A stretch of DNA of 48,649 nt from Aeromonas piscicola. Its GTDB lineage: Bacteria; Pseudomonadota; Gammaproteobacteria; Enterobacterales; Aeromonadaceae. Location: contig NZ_CDBL01000055.1 in NCBI RefSeq assembly GCF_000820005.1, positions 1 through 48,649 of the forward strand, given 5' to 3'. The notes under the pieces were generated by a model. That model had not been told where the DNA came from, did no database searches, and was given only the letters and a program-made list of their open reading frames with translations. Numbering within the stretch: the first letter of the stretch is position 1; the number at the start of each line of letters is the position of its first letter. Position numbers and translations under genes: made by a program. Shown here piece by piece: positions 8,569 through 16,875 of the stretch.

Positions 8569-11118
8569 ATGCGGCGTCATCTGTTCACCTGGTTAGGCCC
8601 GTTATGTAGCTTGTTGTTGTTGGGGGCGGCACTGGCCGTCCTCTATCGTCTAACTCACCTCTGGCACTGGCACGATATCCGGCTGGCCATCTGGTCCTTG
8701 CCGATGCCGCTGTTGGGCGGGGCCCTGTTGCTGACGCTGCTCAGCTATGCCTGTCTCTGCTGTTATGACATGCTGGCGGTGCATGCCCTCGGCAAGCGCC
8801 TGCCCTGGCAGCAGGTCGGGGTCACCTCCTTCATCGCCTACACCTTCTCCAATACCCTGGGGTTTGCCCTGCTGACCGGTTCGTCGGTGCGCTATCGCAT
8901 CTACTCCTCGCTCGGGCTCGGCACCGGGGAGGTGGCTCGGGTCATCGTCTTCTGCTCCGTCACCTTCTTCCTCGGCCTACTGGCCTGGGGGGGCAGCGCC
9001 CTGCTGGTGGGGCAGGCCTCCACCCTGTTGCCGAGCTGGCCGCTGTGGGCCGATCGGCTGCTCAATCTGACGGGGGGGATGGGGCTGCTGGTCGTGCTGA
9101 CCTACCTGTTCTGGCCAAAACCTGCGCTGGCCTGGCGCGGCCACCAACTGGTGCTGCCGGTGTTCAGGACGCGACTGCTGCAACTGCTGGTGGCGCTGCT
9201 GGACTGGATGGCGGCCGCCGCCGTGCTCTATGTGCTGCTGCCGACGGACAGCGTCCCCTATCCCGTGCTGCTCAGCGCCTTCGTGCTGGCCAGTTTCCTC
9301 GGGGTGCTGGCCCATGTGCCTGGCGGGATCGGGGTGTTCGAGGCGAGCATGAGCCTGCTGCTCGCCAAGTATCTGCCAGTGGACAAGCTGCTGGCTTCCC
9401 TGCTGCTCTATCGCTGCATCTATTACGTGCTGCCCTTCCTCTGTGCCCTGCTGCTGTTTACCAGCCAGGAGCTGTTGCAGCAGCGGGCCCGTTGGAGCCG
9501 CCTGCAGGGCATAATGGCGGCGGTGCGCGAGTTCCTGCCGGCGCTGATCAGCCTGGGCGCCTTTGCGGCGGGCAGCCTGCTGCTCTGTTCGGGCATGATC
9601 CCCACCATGCGCGGGCGCATCGAGATCCTCTTGCAGGTATTGCCGCTGCACCTGCTGGAGCTCTCCCATGTGCTTGGCAGCGTCAGCGGCGTGTTGCTGA
9701 TCCTGCTGGCGCGCAGCCTCTACCGGCGCCACGATGCCGCGTTTCGCATTACCCAGCTGCTGCTGGCGCTGGGGATGGTCTTCTCCCTGCTCAAGGGGTT
9801 TGACTGGGAGTCGGCCCTGCTGCTCGGGCTGTTTTTGCTCATCATCACCCCCTGTCGCGCCCTGTTCTATCGCAAGGGCTCCCTGCTCCACGCCCAGTTC
9901 ACCCCGGGTTGGCTCATCTCGGTGGGAGCCGTGCTGCTGGGGGCGCTGTGGCTGCTGCTCTTCTCCTACCGCCAGGTGGAGTATGACCACGCCCTCTGGT
10001 TCCATTTCTCGCCCCATGGTGCCGCCTCCCGTGGTTTACGGGCCATGGGCAGCGTGGTGGCTGTGCTGGCCGTGGTCGGGGTGGCGCAACTGCTGGCGCC
10101 GCTGCGGGTCTCGGGTCGCAAGCCGGAGCCGGAGGAGTTGGCCCGGGCCCAGGCGCTGGTGGTGCGCGAAGGGGGCGGCCATGGCTACCTGGCTCAGCTT
10201 GGCGACAAGTCGCTGCTGTTTCACCCCGGCGGCGAGGCGTTTCTCATGTATGGCGTCGAGGGGAATGGCTGGATCGTGATGGGGGATCCTATCGGTCAGC
10301 CCGAGCTTATCGAGGAGCTGCTGTGGCAGTTTCGGGAGTTGTGCGATCAGCACGATGCCAGCCCGGTGTTCTACCAGGTGTCGGCCCGCTACCTGCCGCT
10401 CTATCTCGAACTGGGGCTGATCCCGTTCAAGCTGGGGGAGGAGGCCATCGTCGATCTGCCGGGCTTCGACTTAGCCGGCAGCCGGCTGCGCAACCTGCGC
10501 CAGAGCCATGCCAAGGGCAAGCGGGAGGGACTGTCGTTCGAGGTGGTGGCGGCAGATCAGGTACCGGCGCTGCTGCCCAGGTTGAAGGAGGTCTCCGATA
10601 CCTGGCTGCAGAGCAAGCAGGGCAAGGAGAAGGGCTTCTCGGTCGGCAGTTTCGAGCCAGACTACCTCAGCCTGAGCCCGGCGGCGCTGGTGCGACACAG
10701 TGGGCAGATAGTCGGTTTCGCCAACCTCTGGGTCAGCGACAACAAGGAGAGCCTCTCCATCGATCTGATGCGCTACAGCCTGGATACGGGCACGGCGCCC
10801 ATCATGGACTTCCTGTTTGTCGAGCTGCTGCTGTGGGGCAAGGCCGAGGGCTATGCCAGTTTCAACCTCGGCATGGCGCCCATGTCCGGCTTCAACGACC
10901 ATCCCTTGAGCGGTTACTGGACCCGGCTTGGCAACACCATCTTTACCCGTGGCAGCCGTTTCTACAATTTCCAGGGGCTCAGACGCTACAAGGAGAAGTT
11001 CTCCCCGCGCTGGGAGCCCCGTTATCTGCTCTGCACCGGCAAATTGGTGCTGCCCAGAACCCTGACCAACTTGATTCCCCTGATAAGCCGAGGCCCGTTC
11101 GGGCTGATAAAGAAATAG
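8569..11118 (+). CDS. mprF: MprF-like phosphatidylglycerol aminoacyltransferase (bifunctional flippase/synthase)
   Basis: This inner-membrane protein of 849 residues attaches an amino acid from aminoacyl-tRNA to phosphatidylglycerol and presents the cationic lipid at the surface. ATG 8569 follows AGGA by seven bases; a TTG two codons earlier is less likely. The N-terminal 500 residues are a dense run of membrane helices: a UPF0104/LPG-synthase membrane domain to about residue 300, with the signature HVPGGIGVFEAS, then further helices. The C-terminal part from about residue 520 is the soluble synthase domain (DUF2156/GNAT-like fold), with GWIVMGDPIG, RNLRQSHAKGKREG and SFNLGMAPMSGF blocks typical of the family. 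Lysyl or alanyl specificity cannot be read from sequence by eye. The acvB/virJ-like gene follows after 9 bases, as in rhizobial lpiA-acvB operons, so the two probably act on the same lipid. Confidence 0.93.
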   Translation: MRRHLFTWLGPLCSLLLLGAALAVLYRLTHLWHWHDIRLAIWSLPMPLLGGALLLTLLSYACLCCYDMLAVHALGKRLPWQQVGVTSFIAYTFSNTLGFALLTGSSVRYRIYSSLGLGTGEVARVIVFCSVTFFLGLLAWGGSALLVGQASTLLPSWPLWADRLLNLTGGMGLLVVLTYLFWPKPALAWRGHQLVLPVFRTRLLQLLVALLDWMAAAAVLYVLLPTDSVPYPVLLSAFVLASFLGVLAHVPGGIGVFEASMSLLLAKYLPVDKLLASLLLYRCIYYVLPFLCALLLFTSQELLQQRARWSRLQGIMAAVREFLPALISLGAFAAGSLLLCSGMIPTMRGRIEILLQVLPLHLLELSHVLGSVSGVLLILLARSLYRRHDAAFRITQLLLALGMVFSLLKGFDWESALLLGLFLLIITPCRALFYRKGSLLHAQFTPGWLISVGAVLLGALWLLLFSYRQVEYDHALWFHFSPHGAASRGLRAMGSVVAVLAVVGVAQLLAPLRVSGRKPEPEELARAQALVVREGGGHGYLAQLGDKSLLFHPGGEAFLMYGVEGNGWIVMGDPIGQPELIEELLWQFRELCDQHDASPVFYQVSARYLPLYLELGLIPFKLGEEAIVDLPGFDLAGSRLRNLRQSHAKGKREGLSFEVVAADQVPALLPRLKEVSDTWLQSKQGKEKGFSVGSFEPDYLSLSPAALVRHSGQIVGFANLWVSDNKESLSIDLMRYSLDTGTAPIMDFLFVELLLWGKAEGYASFNLGMAPMSGFNDHPLSGYWTRLGNTIFTRGSRFYNFQGLRRYKEKFSPRWEPRYLLCTGKLVLPRTLTNLIPLISRGPFGLIKK

Positions 11119-11127
11119 GAGTCGGCC

Positions 11128-11814
11128 ATGAGAGCCCTGTTATTGCTGCTGGCGTGCTGTGCATTTCCGCTCTTTGCCGCGTCGGTGAAAGAGGATCTGG
11201 GTCTGGTGGAGCTGCCGGTGGCACAAGCCTCGGCGGCGCCCATGGTGGTGTTTCTCAGCGGGGATGGTGGCTGGGCGGCGCTCGACAAGGGGTTGAGCGC
11301 CCAGTTTCAGCAACACGGCATGCCGGTGGTGGGCTGGAGCTCGCTTACCTACTACTGGAAGAAGAAGGATCCGCAGCAGGTCACCGCCGATCTGGTGCGC
11401 GTGCTGGCGGATTACCAGTCCCGCTGGGGGCGTCAGCGCTGGCTGCTGGTGGGCTTCTCCTTCGGGGCCGAGATAGTACCCTTCGTCATCAATCGGTTGC
11501 CCGAGCCCTACCGCAAGAGCCTGGTGGGGGCCGTGATGCTCTCCCCCTCGACTGCCTCCGATTTCGAGATCCATGTCAGCGACATGGTGGCGCACGACAA
11601 GGCGGGCAGTTACCCCACCCAGCCCGAGGTCAATGCCATCCACACCCTGCCCATGCTCTGCATGCAGGGGGCGGATGACGACTCTCCGGTGCGGCTCTGC
11701 CCCCGGTTGCAGCAGCCCAACGTGACCACTGTGACCCTGCCCGGCTCGCACCATTTCGAGGATGATTATCCGGTGCTGTTCAAGGCCATCACCAGTCACC
11801 TCTCCTTGCCGTGA
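11128..11814 (+). CDS. AcvB/VirJ-family periplasmic serine hydrolase
   Basis: This 228-residue protein has a signal peptide (about residues 1-18, ending LFAAS) and an alpha/beta-hydrolase domain. The likely catalytic residues are Ser111 in GFSFGAE, an Asp in MQGADDDSP and His in PGSHHF; an FLSGDGGW block near the N-terminus may form the oxyanion region. In Agrobacterium and Rhizobium the homologue AcvB, encoded beside the MprF homologue LpiA, has been reported to hydrolyse lysyl-phosphatidylglycerol, and VirJ was earlier linked to T-DNA transfer. No type IV secretion gene is in this window, so the lipid hydrolase role fits better. The start follows GGAGTCGGCC and the gene is 9 bases after mprF, so one transcript is very likely. 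This is the short, single-domain form; rhizobial AcvB is longer. Confidence 0.88.
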   Translation: MRALLLLLACCAFPLFAASVKEDLGLVELPVAQASAAPMVVFLSGDGGWAALDKGLSAQFQQHGMPVVGWSSLTYYWKKKDPQQVTADLVRVLADYQSRWGRQRWLLVGFSFGAEIVPFVINRLPEPYRKSLVGAVMLSPSTASDFEIHVSDMVAHDKAGSYPTQPEVNAIHTLPMLCMQGADDDSPVRLCPRLQQPNVTTVTLPGSHHFEDDYPVLFKAITSHLSLP

Positions 11815-11841
11815 TGGTCGGACCCGGCGGGGAGCGCTAGC

Positions 11842-11867
11842 TCAAGTTTGGCCACTCTTCCTGCTAA
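11842..11867 (+). promoter_or_regulatory. Possible FliA (sigma-28) promoter of the chemoreceptor
   Basis: TCAAGTTT-N10-CCTGCTAA resembles TAAAGTTT-N11-GCCGATAA, with 7 of 8 and 5 of 8 matches and a spacer one base short. Chemoreceptors are commonly FliA-dependent, which makes this weak match worth recording. It lies about 105 bases upstream of the start. Confidence 0.3.
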
Positions 11868-11971
11868 ATGTTGTTTAGGTATCCCTTGTCACACTCTGCT
11901 CACGCCGCCCTTTACAGGGTCTGACCACTTCCCAACACTTTGTTGAGCAATGGCTCAGAAGGGAGTGCGAT

Positions 11972-13525
11972 ATGCGTGAACAAAAGACCCATCTTGTTGA
12001 TCAGGAAGTGGATTTCCCTGCCGATGAACAGCTGGTCTCCACCACGGATCTGCAGGGGGTGATCACCTATGCCAACGATCATTTCTGCCAGGTGGCCGGT
12101 TACAGCCGCGCCGAACTGGTGGGCCAGCACCACAACATGGTGCGCCACCCCGACATGCCCAAGGCCGCCTTTGCCGATCTGTGGGGCAAGCTCAAGCAGG
12201 GCCAGCCATGGCGCGGCATGGTGAAGAACCGTTGCCAGGATGGCCGCTACTATTGGGTCGATGCCTATGTCACCCCCATCTTCGAGCAGGGCAAGATAAG
12301 TGGCTATCAGTCGGTACGCTGCCGCGCCGATCCGCAGATGAAGGACATTGCCGCCAGGACTTATGTCCGCCTGCTCGCCGCCGAACAAGGGGGTCGCAAG
12401 CCTCGTCTCTCCCTGTCACGGCTGCGCCACGGGGTCGCAGGGGCTGGGCTGCTGGCGCTGGCCTGGCTGGGGGCCGTGCAGCTTGGCTCCTGGGCGCCGC
12501 TCTATATGGCGCTGCCGCTGGTGCTGCTGGGCCTGCTCTATCGCCACGAGCTCATCACCACCCCGCGCTACTTGCAGCAGCTGGCCGAGGAGTATGACAG
12601 CCTGACCCGGCTCATCTATTCGGGGCAGGAGCCGAGCGCCATCGCCGATTTTCACATCAAGCTGTTGCAGGCCCGCATCCGGACCGTGCTGGGGCGGGTG
12701 GATGATGCCACCCACGCCCTGCAGGATCTGGCGGTGCACCTGAAGAGCGCCTCCAGCGAGGCCAGCTCGGACATTGCCGAGCAGGATGCCCAGACCCAGC
12801 AGATGGCAGCGGCTATTACCGAGATGGCGAGCACGGCGCAGGAGATAGCTCGCAACATCCAGGATACCAACAGCCAGATCGCCCAGGCCAAGGCTCACTG
12901 CCAGCACACTGACAAGCAGCTGCTCGACACAGAGGGCAAGATAACCGAGCTGGCGAAGGAGGCTGAGCATGCGTTTGCCTCGGCGGTGGCGTTGGCCAGT
13001 GAATCGGATCGTATCGGGGTCTTGATGGGGGAGATCCAGGGCATCGCCGATCAGACCAACCTGCTGGCGCTCAACGCCGCCATCGAAGCGGCCAGGGCGG
13101 GTGAACAGGGGCGAGGCTTTGCGGTGGTGGCGGACGAGGTGCGTACCCTGTCGACCCGGACCCACAAGGCGACCGAGCAGATCCAGAGCAGCATAGGGCA
13201 GATCCAGCGCACCCTGAATGGCTGGAAGGGCATGATGCAGAACAACCTGCAACAGACCCAGGCCTGCGTGGAAATGACCCGGCAGGGCTCCGGCAGCCTG
13301 CATCAGGTGCTGGCCGAGATTGAGCTGGTGATGGATTTCTCGGCCCAGATTTCGGCGGCGGCGGAACAGCAACAGGCGGTAGTCGAAAACATCAGCCAGA
13401 ACGTCAACCTCATCTCCCAGCACTCCCACGCCAACAGCAACAAGATGCAGGATGTGGATGAGTCGAGCGAGATCCTGCTGACCAAGGCCAGACAGCTCAA
13501 ATCCTTGGGGCAGACCTTCGGCTAA
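11972..13525 (+). CDS. aer: Aer-type PAS-domain methyl-accepting chemotaxis protein
   Basis: This 517-residue chemoreceptor has no periplasmic domain. An N-terminal PAS domain (about residues 20-110) carries the Aer signature [19 protein letters not shown] followed by [17 protein letters not shown], typical of FAD-binding redox sensors. Two closely spaced hydrophobic segments (about 150-190) anchor it. The cytoplasmic signalling domain has the hallmark hairpin tip, with [24 protein letters not shown] sequence followed by [15 protein letters not shown], which contacts CheA and CheW. It probably reports redox state or oxygen to the flagellar motor. The start at 11972 follows AGAAGGGAGTGCGAT. 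A convergent cyclase gene lies downstream beyond a long palindrome. Confidence 0.9.
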   Translation: MREQKTHLVDQEVDFPADEQLVSTTDLQGVITYANDHFCQVAGYSRAELVGQHHNMVRHPDMPKAAFADLWGKLKQGQPWRGMVKNRCQDGRYYWVDAYVTPIFEQGKISGYQSVRCRADPQMKDIAARTYVRLLAAEQGGRKPRLSLSRLRHGVAGAGLLALAWLGAVQLGSWAPLYMALPLVLLGLLYRHELITTPRYLQQLAEEYDSLTRLIYSGQEPSAIADFHIKLLQARIRTVLGRVDDATHALQDLAVHLKSASSEASSDIAEQDAQTQQMAAAITEMASTAQEIARNIQDTNSQIAQAKAHCQHTDKQLLDTEGKITELAKEAEHAFASAVALASESDRIGVLMGEIQGIADQTNLLALNAAIEAARAGEQGRGFAVVADEVRTLSTRTHKATEQIQSSIGQIQRTLNGWKGMMQNNLQQTQACVEMTRQGSGSLHQVLAEIELVMDFSAQISAAAEQQQAVVENISQNVNLISQHSHANSNKMQDVDESSEILLTKARQLKSLGQTFG

Positions 13526-13551
13526 GTCTGCCTGCGCCCTTGGTGCTGTAA

Positions 13552-13583
13552 CCACAAGGCCACCCCGCGGGGTGGCCTTGTGG
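13552..13583. terminator. 32-base perfect palindrome between convergent genes
   Basis: CCACAAGGCCACCCCG is followed directly by its exact reverse complement, with no spacer and no T run on either side. It lies between the chemoreceptor and the convergent GGDEF gene and probably ends both transcripts. The lack of U tracts makes intrinsic termination less certain. Confidence 0.55.
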
Positions 13584-13604
13584 CGTTGGAGCGCGTCTGA
13601 CGCG

Positions 13605-15203
13605 TCAGTCAGGCAGAGCTTGATATCTGGCGGGGGCCAGCTCGATCCCCTTGTCGTTGTACATGGCGCGATCGGCGTGGATCAGCCACTGCTCGGCGCG
13701 CCACCCCGGCTGGTATTGACTGATCCCGACGCTGATGCCGACCGCCAGCAGATGCTCGTTGACCTGAAAAGGCTGAGCCATGGCCATCCTGATCACCTCG
13801 GCTATGGTCTCGGCTTCGCCCAGATCCTGATCGGGCAGCAAGAGCACGAACTCGTCACCGGCCAGCCTGGCGAAGAAGTGCTGGTGGTCGAGGCTGCGGG
13901 TGATCCGCTCTGCCAGCTGGCAGAGGATGGCGTCCCCGTGGCTGTGGCCAAAGCCGTCATTGACCTGCTTGAAGTTGTTGAGATCGCAAAACAGCAGACA
14001 GCCGGGGTTGGGGCTCATGATCTGCGCCTCCAGCCGCTCCATCAGGCTCAGGCGGTTGGGCAGGCCGGTGAGGGGATCTCGCCGTGCCAGCTGCAATATC
14101 TCCTCTTCCCGCTGCTGGCGCAGGGCAATCTCGCGATTGAGGCGCTTGTTGCACACCAGCAGGTAGACAGCCAGCAGCAGGATCAGCGCGCAGGCCGCCA
14201 GACTCAGCAAAAACCAGGGGCGCCAGAAGACCCATTGCTCGGAGGGGGCCTGGTAGAGAAAGCCGGTCAGCGGCACCGGCTTCGGAATGAGGCCGATCTC
14301 GGCCAGCTGCTGCATGATGTGGGTGACGCGATCCGGGTTCATATACCCGATCTCCACATAGAGCGGCTGGATCATCTCCTTGCTCACCTGCAGCTCGTAC
14401 TCCATGTGGGCCTGACTGCGGTTGACGCCGTACTTCTTGCGCAGCAGGGCGATGGCCTCCTGGGGGTGGGCGAGGGCATAGCGCCACCCCTCGAGACTGG
14501 CGGCGCGAAAACGCGCGACCCGGTCCGGGTGGGCCTGCTCCTGCGCCTGAGTGGTGAACAGTATGTCGCTGTAGAAGTCGATGCCGTAATTGCGCGGGTT
14601 GATGACGGAGACGGGGATGCCGCGTTCTTCCAGATAGAAGGGCTCGTTGCTGAGATAGGCGTTGAAGATATCGACCCGGCCCTCGATGAGATCCTCGATA
14701 TTGACCGAAGTCTGGAGCGGGGTGAGCTGGTTCTCATTGAGGCCCTGATAGTAAAGGGTTGCCAGCAACTCGGCGTCCTGATGGGCGGAAAACATCATGA
14801 TCCGTTTGCCACGCATGCCATCAACGGTGAGAATGCCGCTGTCACGGCGGGCCAGGAAGATGGACGGGGAGTGCTGAAAGACGCAGGCGAGCGCCAGCAA
14901 GGGCGTGCCCTTGGCATAGGAGGTCAGCACCTCGGTGTTGCCCACGCCAAAGTCGGCGCGACCGCTTTGTACCTCCTCCACCGGGCTGATCCCCTTGCCA
15001 CCCGGCCTTATCTCCACGTCCAGTCCTGCCTTGGCATAGAAGCCCTTGGCCTTGGCCATGTGGTAGCCCACAAACTGGGGTTGGTGCAGCCATCGCAGCT
15101 GGAGCACCACGCGTTCCGGCGCTTCAAGCGGGGATTCGCTGGCCCGTAGGGGAATGGCATGACTGACGCCAATCAGCAGCAACCAAAGCAAGTATCTCTT
15201 CAT
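13605..15203 (-). CDS. NMT1/THI5-like periplasmic sensor with GGDEF diguanylate cyclase domain
   Basis: This 532-residue membrane protein has a signal peptide (residues 1-21), then a periplasmic-binding-protein domain of the NMT1/THI5 type: LQLRWLHQPQFVGYHMAKAKGFY, GGKGISPVEEVQSGRADFGVG. One membrane segment (about 333-353) precedes a GGDEF domain starting at RRDPLTGLPNR. The active-site loop reads AGDEF with Asp450; the first Gly is Ala, a substitution found in active cyclases. I see no RxxD inhibitory site. Ligand binding outside the membrane, perhaps a pyrimidine or amine, would control cyclic di-GMP synthesis inside. With the HD-GYP-like protein at the window start it is one of two second-messenger candidates here. 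The start ATG at 15203 is supported by the signal peptide. Confidence 0.88.
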   Translation of the reverse strand: MKRYLLWLLLIGVSHAIPLRASESPLEAPERVVLQLRWLHQPQFVGYHMAKAKGFYAKAGLDVEIRPGGKGISPVEEVQSGRADFGVGNTEVLTSYAKGTPLLALACVFQHSPSIFLARRDSGILTVDGMRGKRIMMFSAHQDAELLATLYYQGLNENQLTPLQTSVNIEDLIEGRVDIFNAYLSNEPFYLEERGIPVSVINPRNYGIDFYSDILFTTQAQEQAHPDRVARFRAASLEGWRYALAHPQEAIALLRKKYGVNRSQAHMEYELQVSKEMIQPLYVEIGYMNPDRVTHIMQQLAEIGLIPKPVPLTGFLYQAPSEQWVFWRPWFLLSLAACALILLLAVYLLVCNKRLNREIALRQQREEEILQLARRDPLTGLPNRLSLMERLEAQIMSPNPGCLLFCDLNNFKQVNDGFGHSHGDAILCQLAERITRSLDHQHFFARLAGDEFVLLLPDQDLGEAETIAEVIRMAMAQPFQVNEHLLAVGISVGISQYQPGWRAEQWLIHADRAMYNDKGIELAPARYQALPD

Positions 15204-15292
15204 CCGTGCGAGTCTTGTTCTGAGTGTTCATGGGGTGCGACCCCTTGAGAGGGTCATATTCTTGTAATGAAACACATTCTAAAGGGTTATTG

Positions 15293-15952
15293 ATGTACCG
15301 GATACTAGCGCAGCACAAAGATTTCATGGTGATCAACAAGGGACCCGGCCTTGGCATGCATGACGAAACCGACGAGTCCGGTCTGGTCAATCCGGGCCTG
15401 GTCAATCGGGTCAAGGCCGACACAGGGTTTGCCCTCTATCCCGTCCATCGGCTCGACAAAATGACCTCCGGGCTGGTGTTGCTGGCACGCACCACGACGG
15501 CGAACCGGGCGCTCAGCATGGCGTTTGCGGATCGGCAGGTGAGCAAGCAGTATCTGGCCCTCTCCGATCGCAAGCCCAAGAAAAAGCAGGGCTGGGTCAA
15601 GGGGGACATGCAGAAAGGGCGTGGTGGTAGCTGGATGCTGGCGCGCAGCCTGGACAACCCCGCCATCAGCTGGTTCGACTCTGTGCCGGTACGCGAGGGC
15701 TTGCGGCTCTACCGCATCAAACCCCAGACCGGCAAGACCCACCAGATCCGGGTTGCCCTCAAAAGCATAGGGGCACCCATTCTGGGGGATGAGCGCTACG
15801 GCGGCACGGCAGCCGATCGCGGCTACCTGCACGCCTGGCGCCTGAGTTTCACCCTGGCAGACGAAGCGTTTGATTTTATCTGTCCTCCCGATGAGGGTGA
15901 GATGTTTCTCAGCCCCGAGCTGAATGCCGCCATCGCAGGATTGAGCGAATGA
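15293..15952 (+). CDS. RluA-family pseudouridine synthase (TIGR01621-like)
   Basis: This small, 219-residue RNA pseudouridine synthase contains the family motif VHRLDKMTSGLVLLAR, with catalytic Asp55, and the later PQTGKTHQIRVALKSIGAPILGD block. It lacks an S4 domain. The protein is shorter than RluA, RluC or TruC and fits the TIGR01621 group, whose RNA target is not known to me. ATG 15293 has AAAGGG upstream; a longer in-frame start at 15224 is less likely. Its last codon overlaps the next start by four bases (ATGA). Confidence 0.85.
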   Translation: MYRILAQHKDFMVINKGPGLGMHDETDESGLVNPGLVNRVKADTGFALYPVHRLDKMTSGLVLLARTTTANRALSMAFADRQVSKQYLALSDRKPKKKQGWVKGDMQKGRGGSWMLARSLDNPAISWFDSVPVREGLRLYRIKPQTGKTHQIRVALKSIGAPILGDERYGGTAADRGYLHAWRLSFTLADEAFDFICPPDEGEMFLSPELNAAIAGLSE

Positions 15953-16617
15953 GCGGCGCTAAGGCGCTGCCGGAGAACCCGGTGCCCGTCAGCGGCTGGA
16001 TCCTGGCGGATTTTGACGACACCCTGGCCCCGGGCGACAGCCACGCCGGCCTGCTGCGTTACATATTGCGTCGCCGGCTCTGGCCGCTGTTGCTGCTGCC
16101 GGTGATCGCGCTGGGTGGCCTGGTCTACCTTGTGCCAAGCCAGCGCAGGCGGGGGATTTCGCTGATCTGGTGGGCCATCACCCTGGGGCTTTCGCCCCTG
16201 GGCTGGCGCAAACTGGTGCGGGCCTATTGCCGCACCCGGCCCGGCCTGTTTCGCGAGGCGCGCGCCTTGCTGGCGGACGTGCACGAGCGCTGCTGGGTGA
16301 TCTCCGCCAGCCCCCGCGCCCTGGTGCGCGGTCAGCTCTATCAGCAACTGCCCGGCACGCTGCCCCATCGCACCCTGGGCTCGCGGATGCACTACCGCTT
16401 GGGCGGCTTGATGCCGCGCTTTTACTGCCACGGTCAGCACAAGATACTGCCCGAGGTCCGCGCCCTCACTGTGACGCTGGCCCTGAGTGACAGCCTGCAC
16501 GATCTGCCGCTGCTGGCGCAGGGCGCAGAGGCCTGGCTCATCAATCCCACCCCACTTCGTCTGCAAAAGGCGCAGGCGCGCTTGCCCCACATAGTGCCCA
16601 AACAGTGGCGACTGTAA
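15949..16617 (+). CDS. HAD-superfamily IB phosphatase-like hydrolase
   Basis: This 222-residue HAD protein has motif I ADFDDTLAPGDS, motif II in WVISASP, a Lys in HGQHKILPEV and motif IV in SDSLHDLP. This pattern is close to SerB/phosphoserine-phosphatase-like subfamily IB enzymes. Two hydrophobic segments near residues 45-65 form the cap region and may touch the membrane. The substrate is unknown. It is translationally coupled to the preceding pseudouridine synthase gene through an ATGA overlap. Confidence 0.82.
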   Translation: MSGAKALPENPVPVSGWILADFDDTLAPGDSHAGLLRYILRRRLWPLLLLPVIALGGLVYLVPSQRRRGISLIWWAITLGLSPLGWRKLVRAYCRTRPGLFREARALLADVHERCWVISASPRALVRGQLYQQLPGTLPHRTLGSRMHYRLGGLMPRFYCHGQHKILPEVRALTVTLALSDSLHDLPLLAQGAEAWLINPTPLRLQKAQARLPHIVPKQWRL

Positions 16618-16630
16618 GGCAAAGCTGACA

Positions 16631-16664
16631 GCCCTGCGGGTCGCCATGGGGCGATCCGCAAGGC
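16631..16664. other. Hairpin after the HAD gene
   Basis: GCCCTGCGGGTCGCC pairs with GGCGATCCGCAAGGC across a four-base loop, with one mismatch and one G-U pair. No T run follows. It may end the preceding transcript. Confidence 0.4.
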
Positions 16665-16675
16665 TACGGCTTGAA

Positions 16676-16693
16676 TGTCACAATCTATTTACA
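16676..16693 (+). promoter_or_regulatory. TyrR/PhhR-like box upstream of hpd
   Basis: TGTCAC-AATCTA-TTTACA matches ten of twelve positions of the TyrR consensus TGTAAA-N6-TTTACA. It lies 183 bases upstream of hpd, the first gene of a tyrosine breakdown operon. The remainder of 16694-16875 also has a TTGTTAACAA palindrome near 16773 and no gene. Confidence 0.5.
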
Positions 16694-16875
16694 TCTTTTG
16701 GTGGCGGACCCCGAGAAACTATCTGAAACCCGCCTCTTCTCTTCTGCCGCACACCTGCATCTAATGAAACAAGTTGTTAACAAGGCCTGTTTGACGGGAT
16801 CGACGGTCAGGCCGTCGCCCCAGGTCAAACCGCTTTAACCACTTTCAGTCATCAGCACATTGCAAGGAGCGCATC

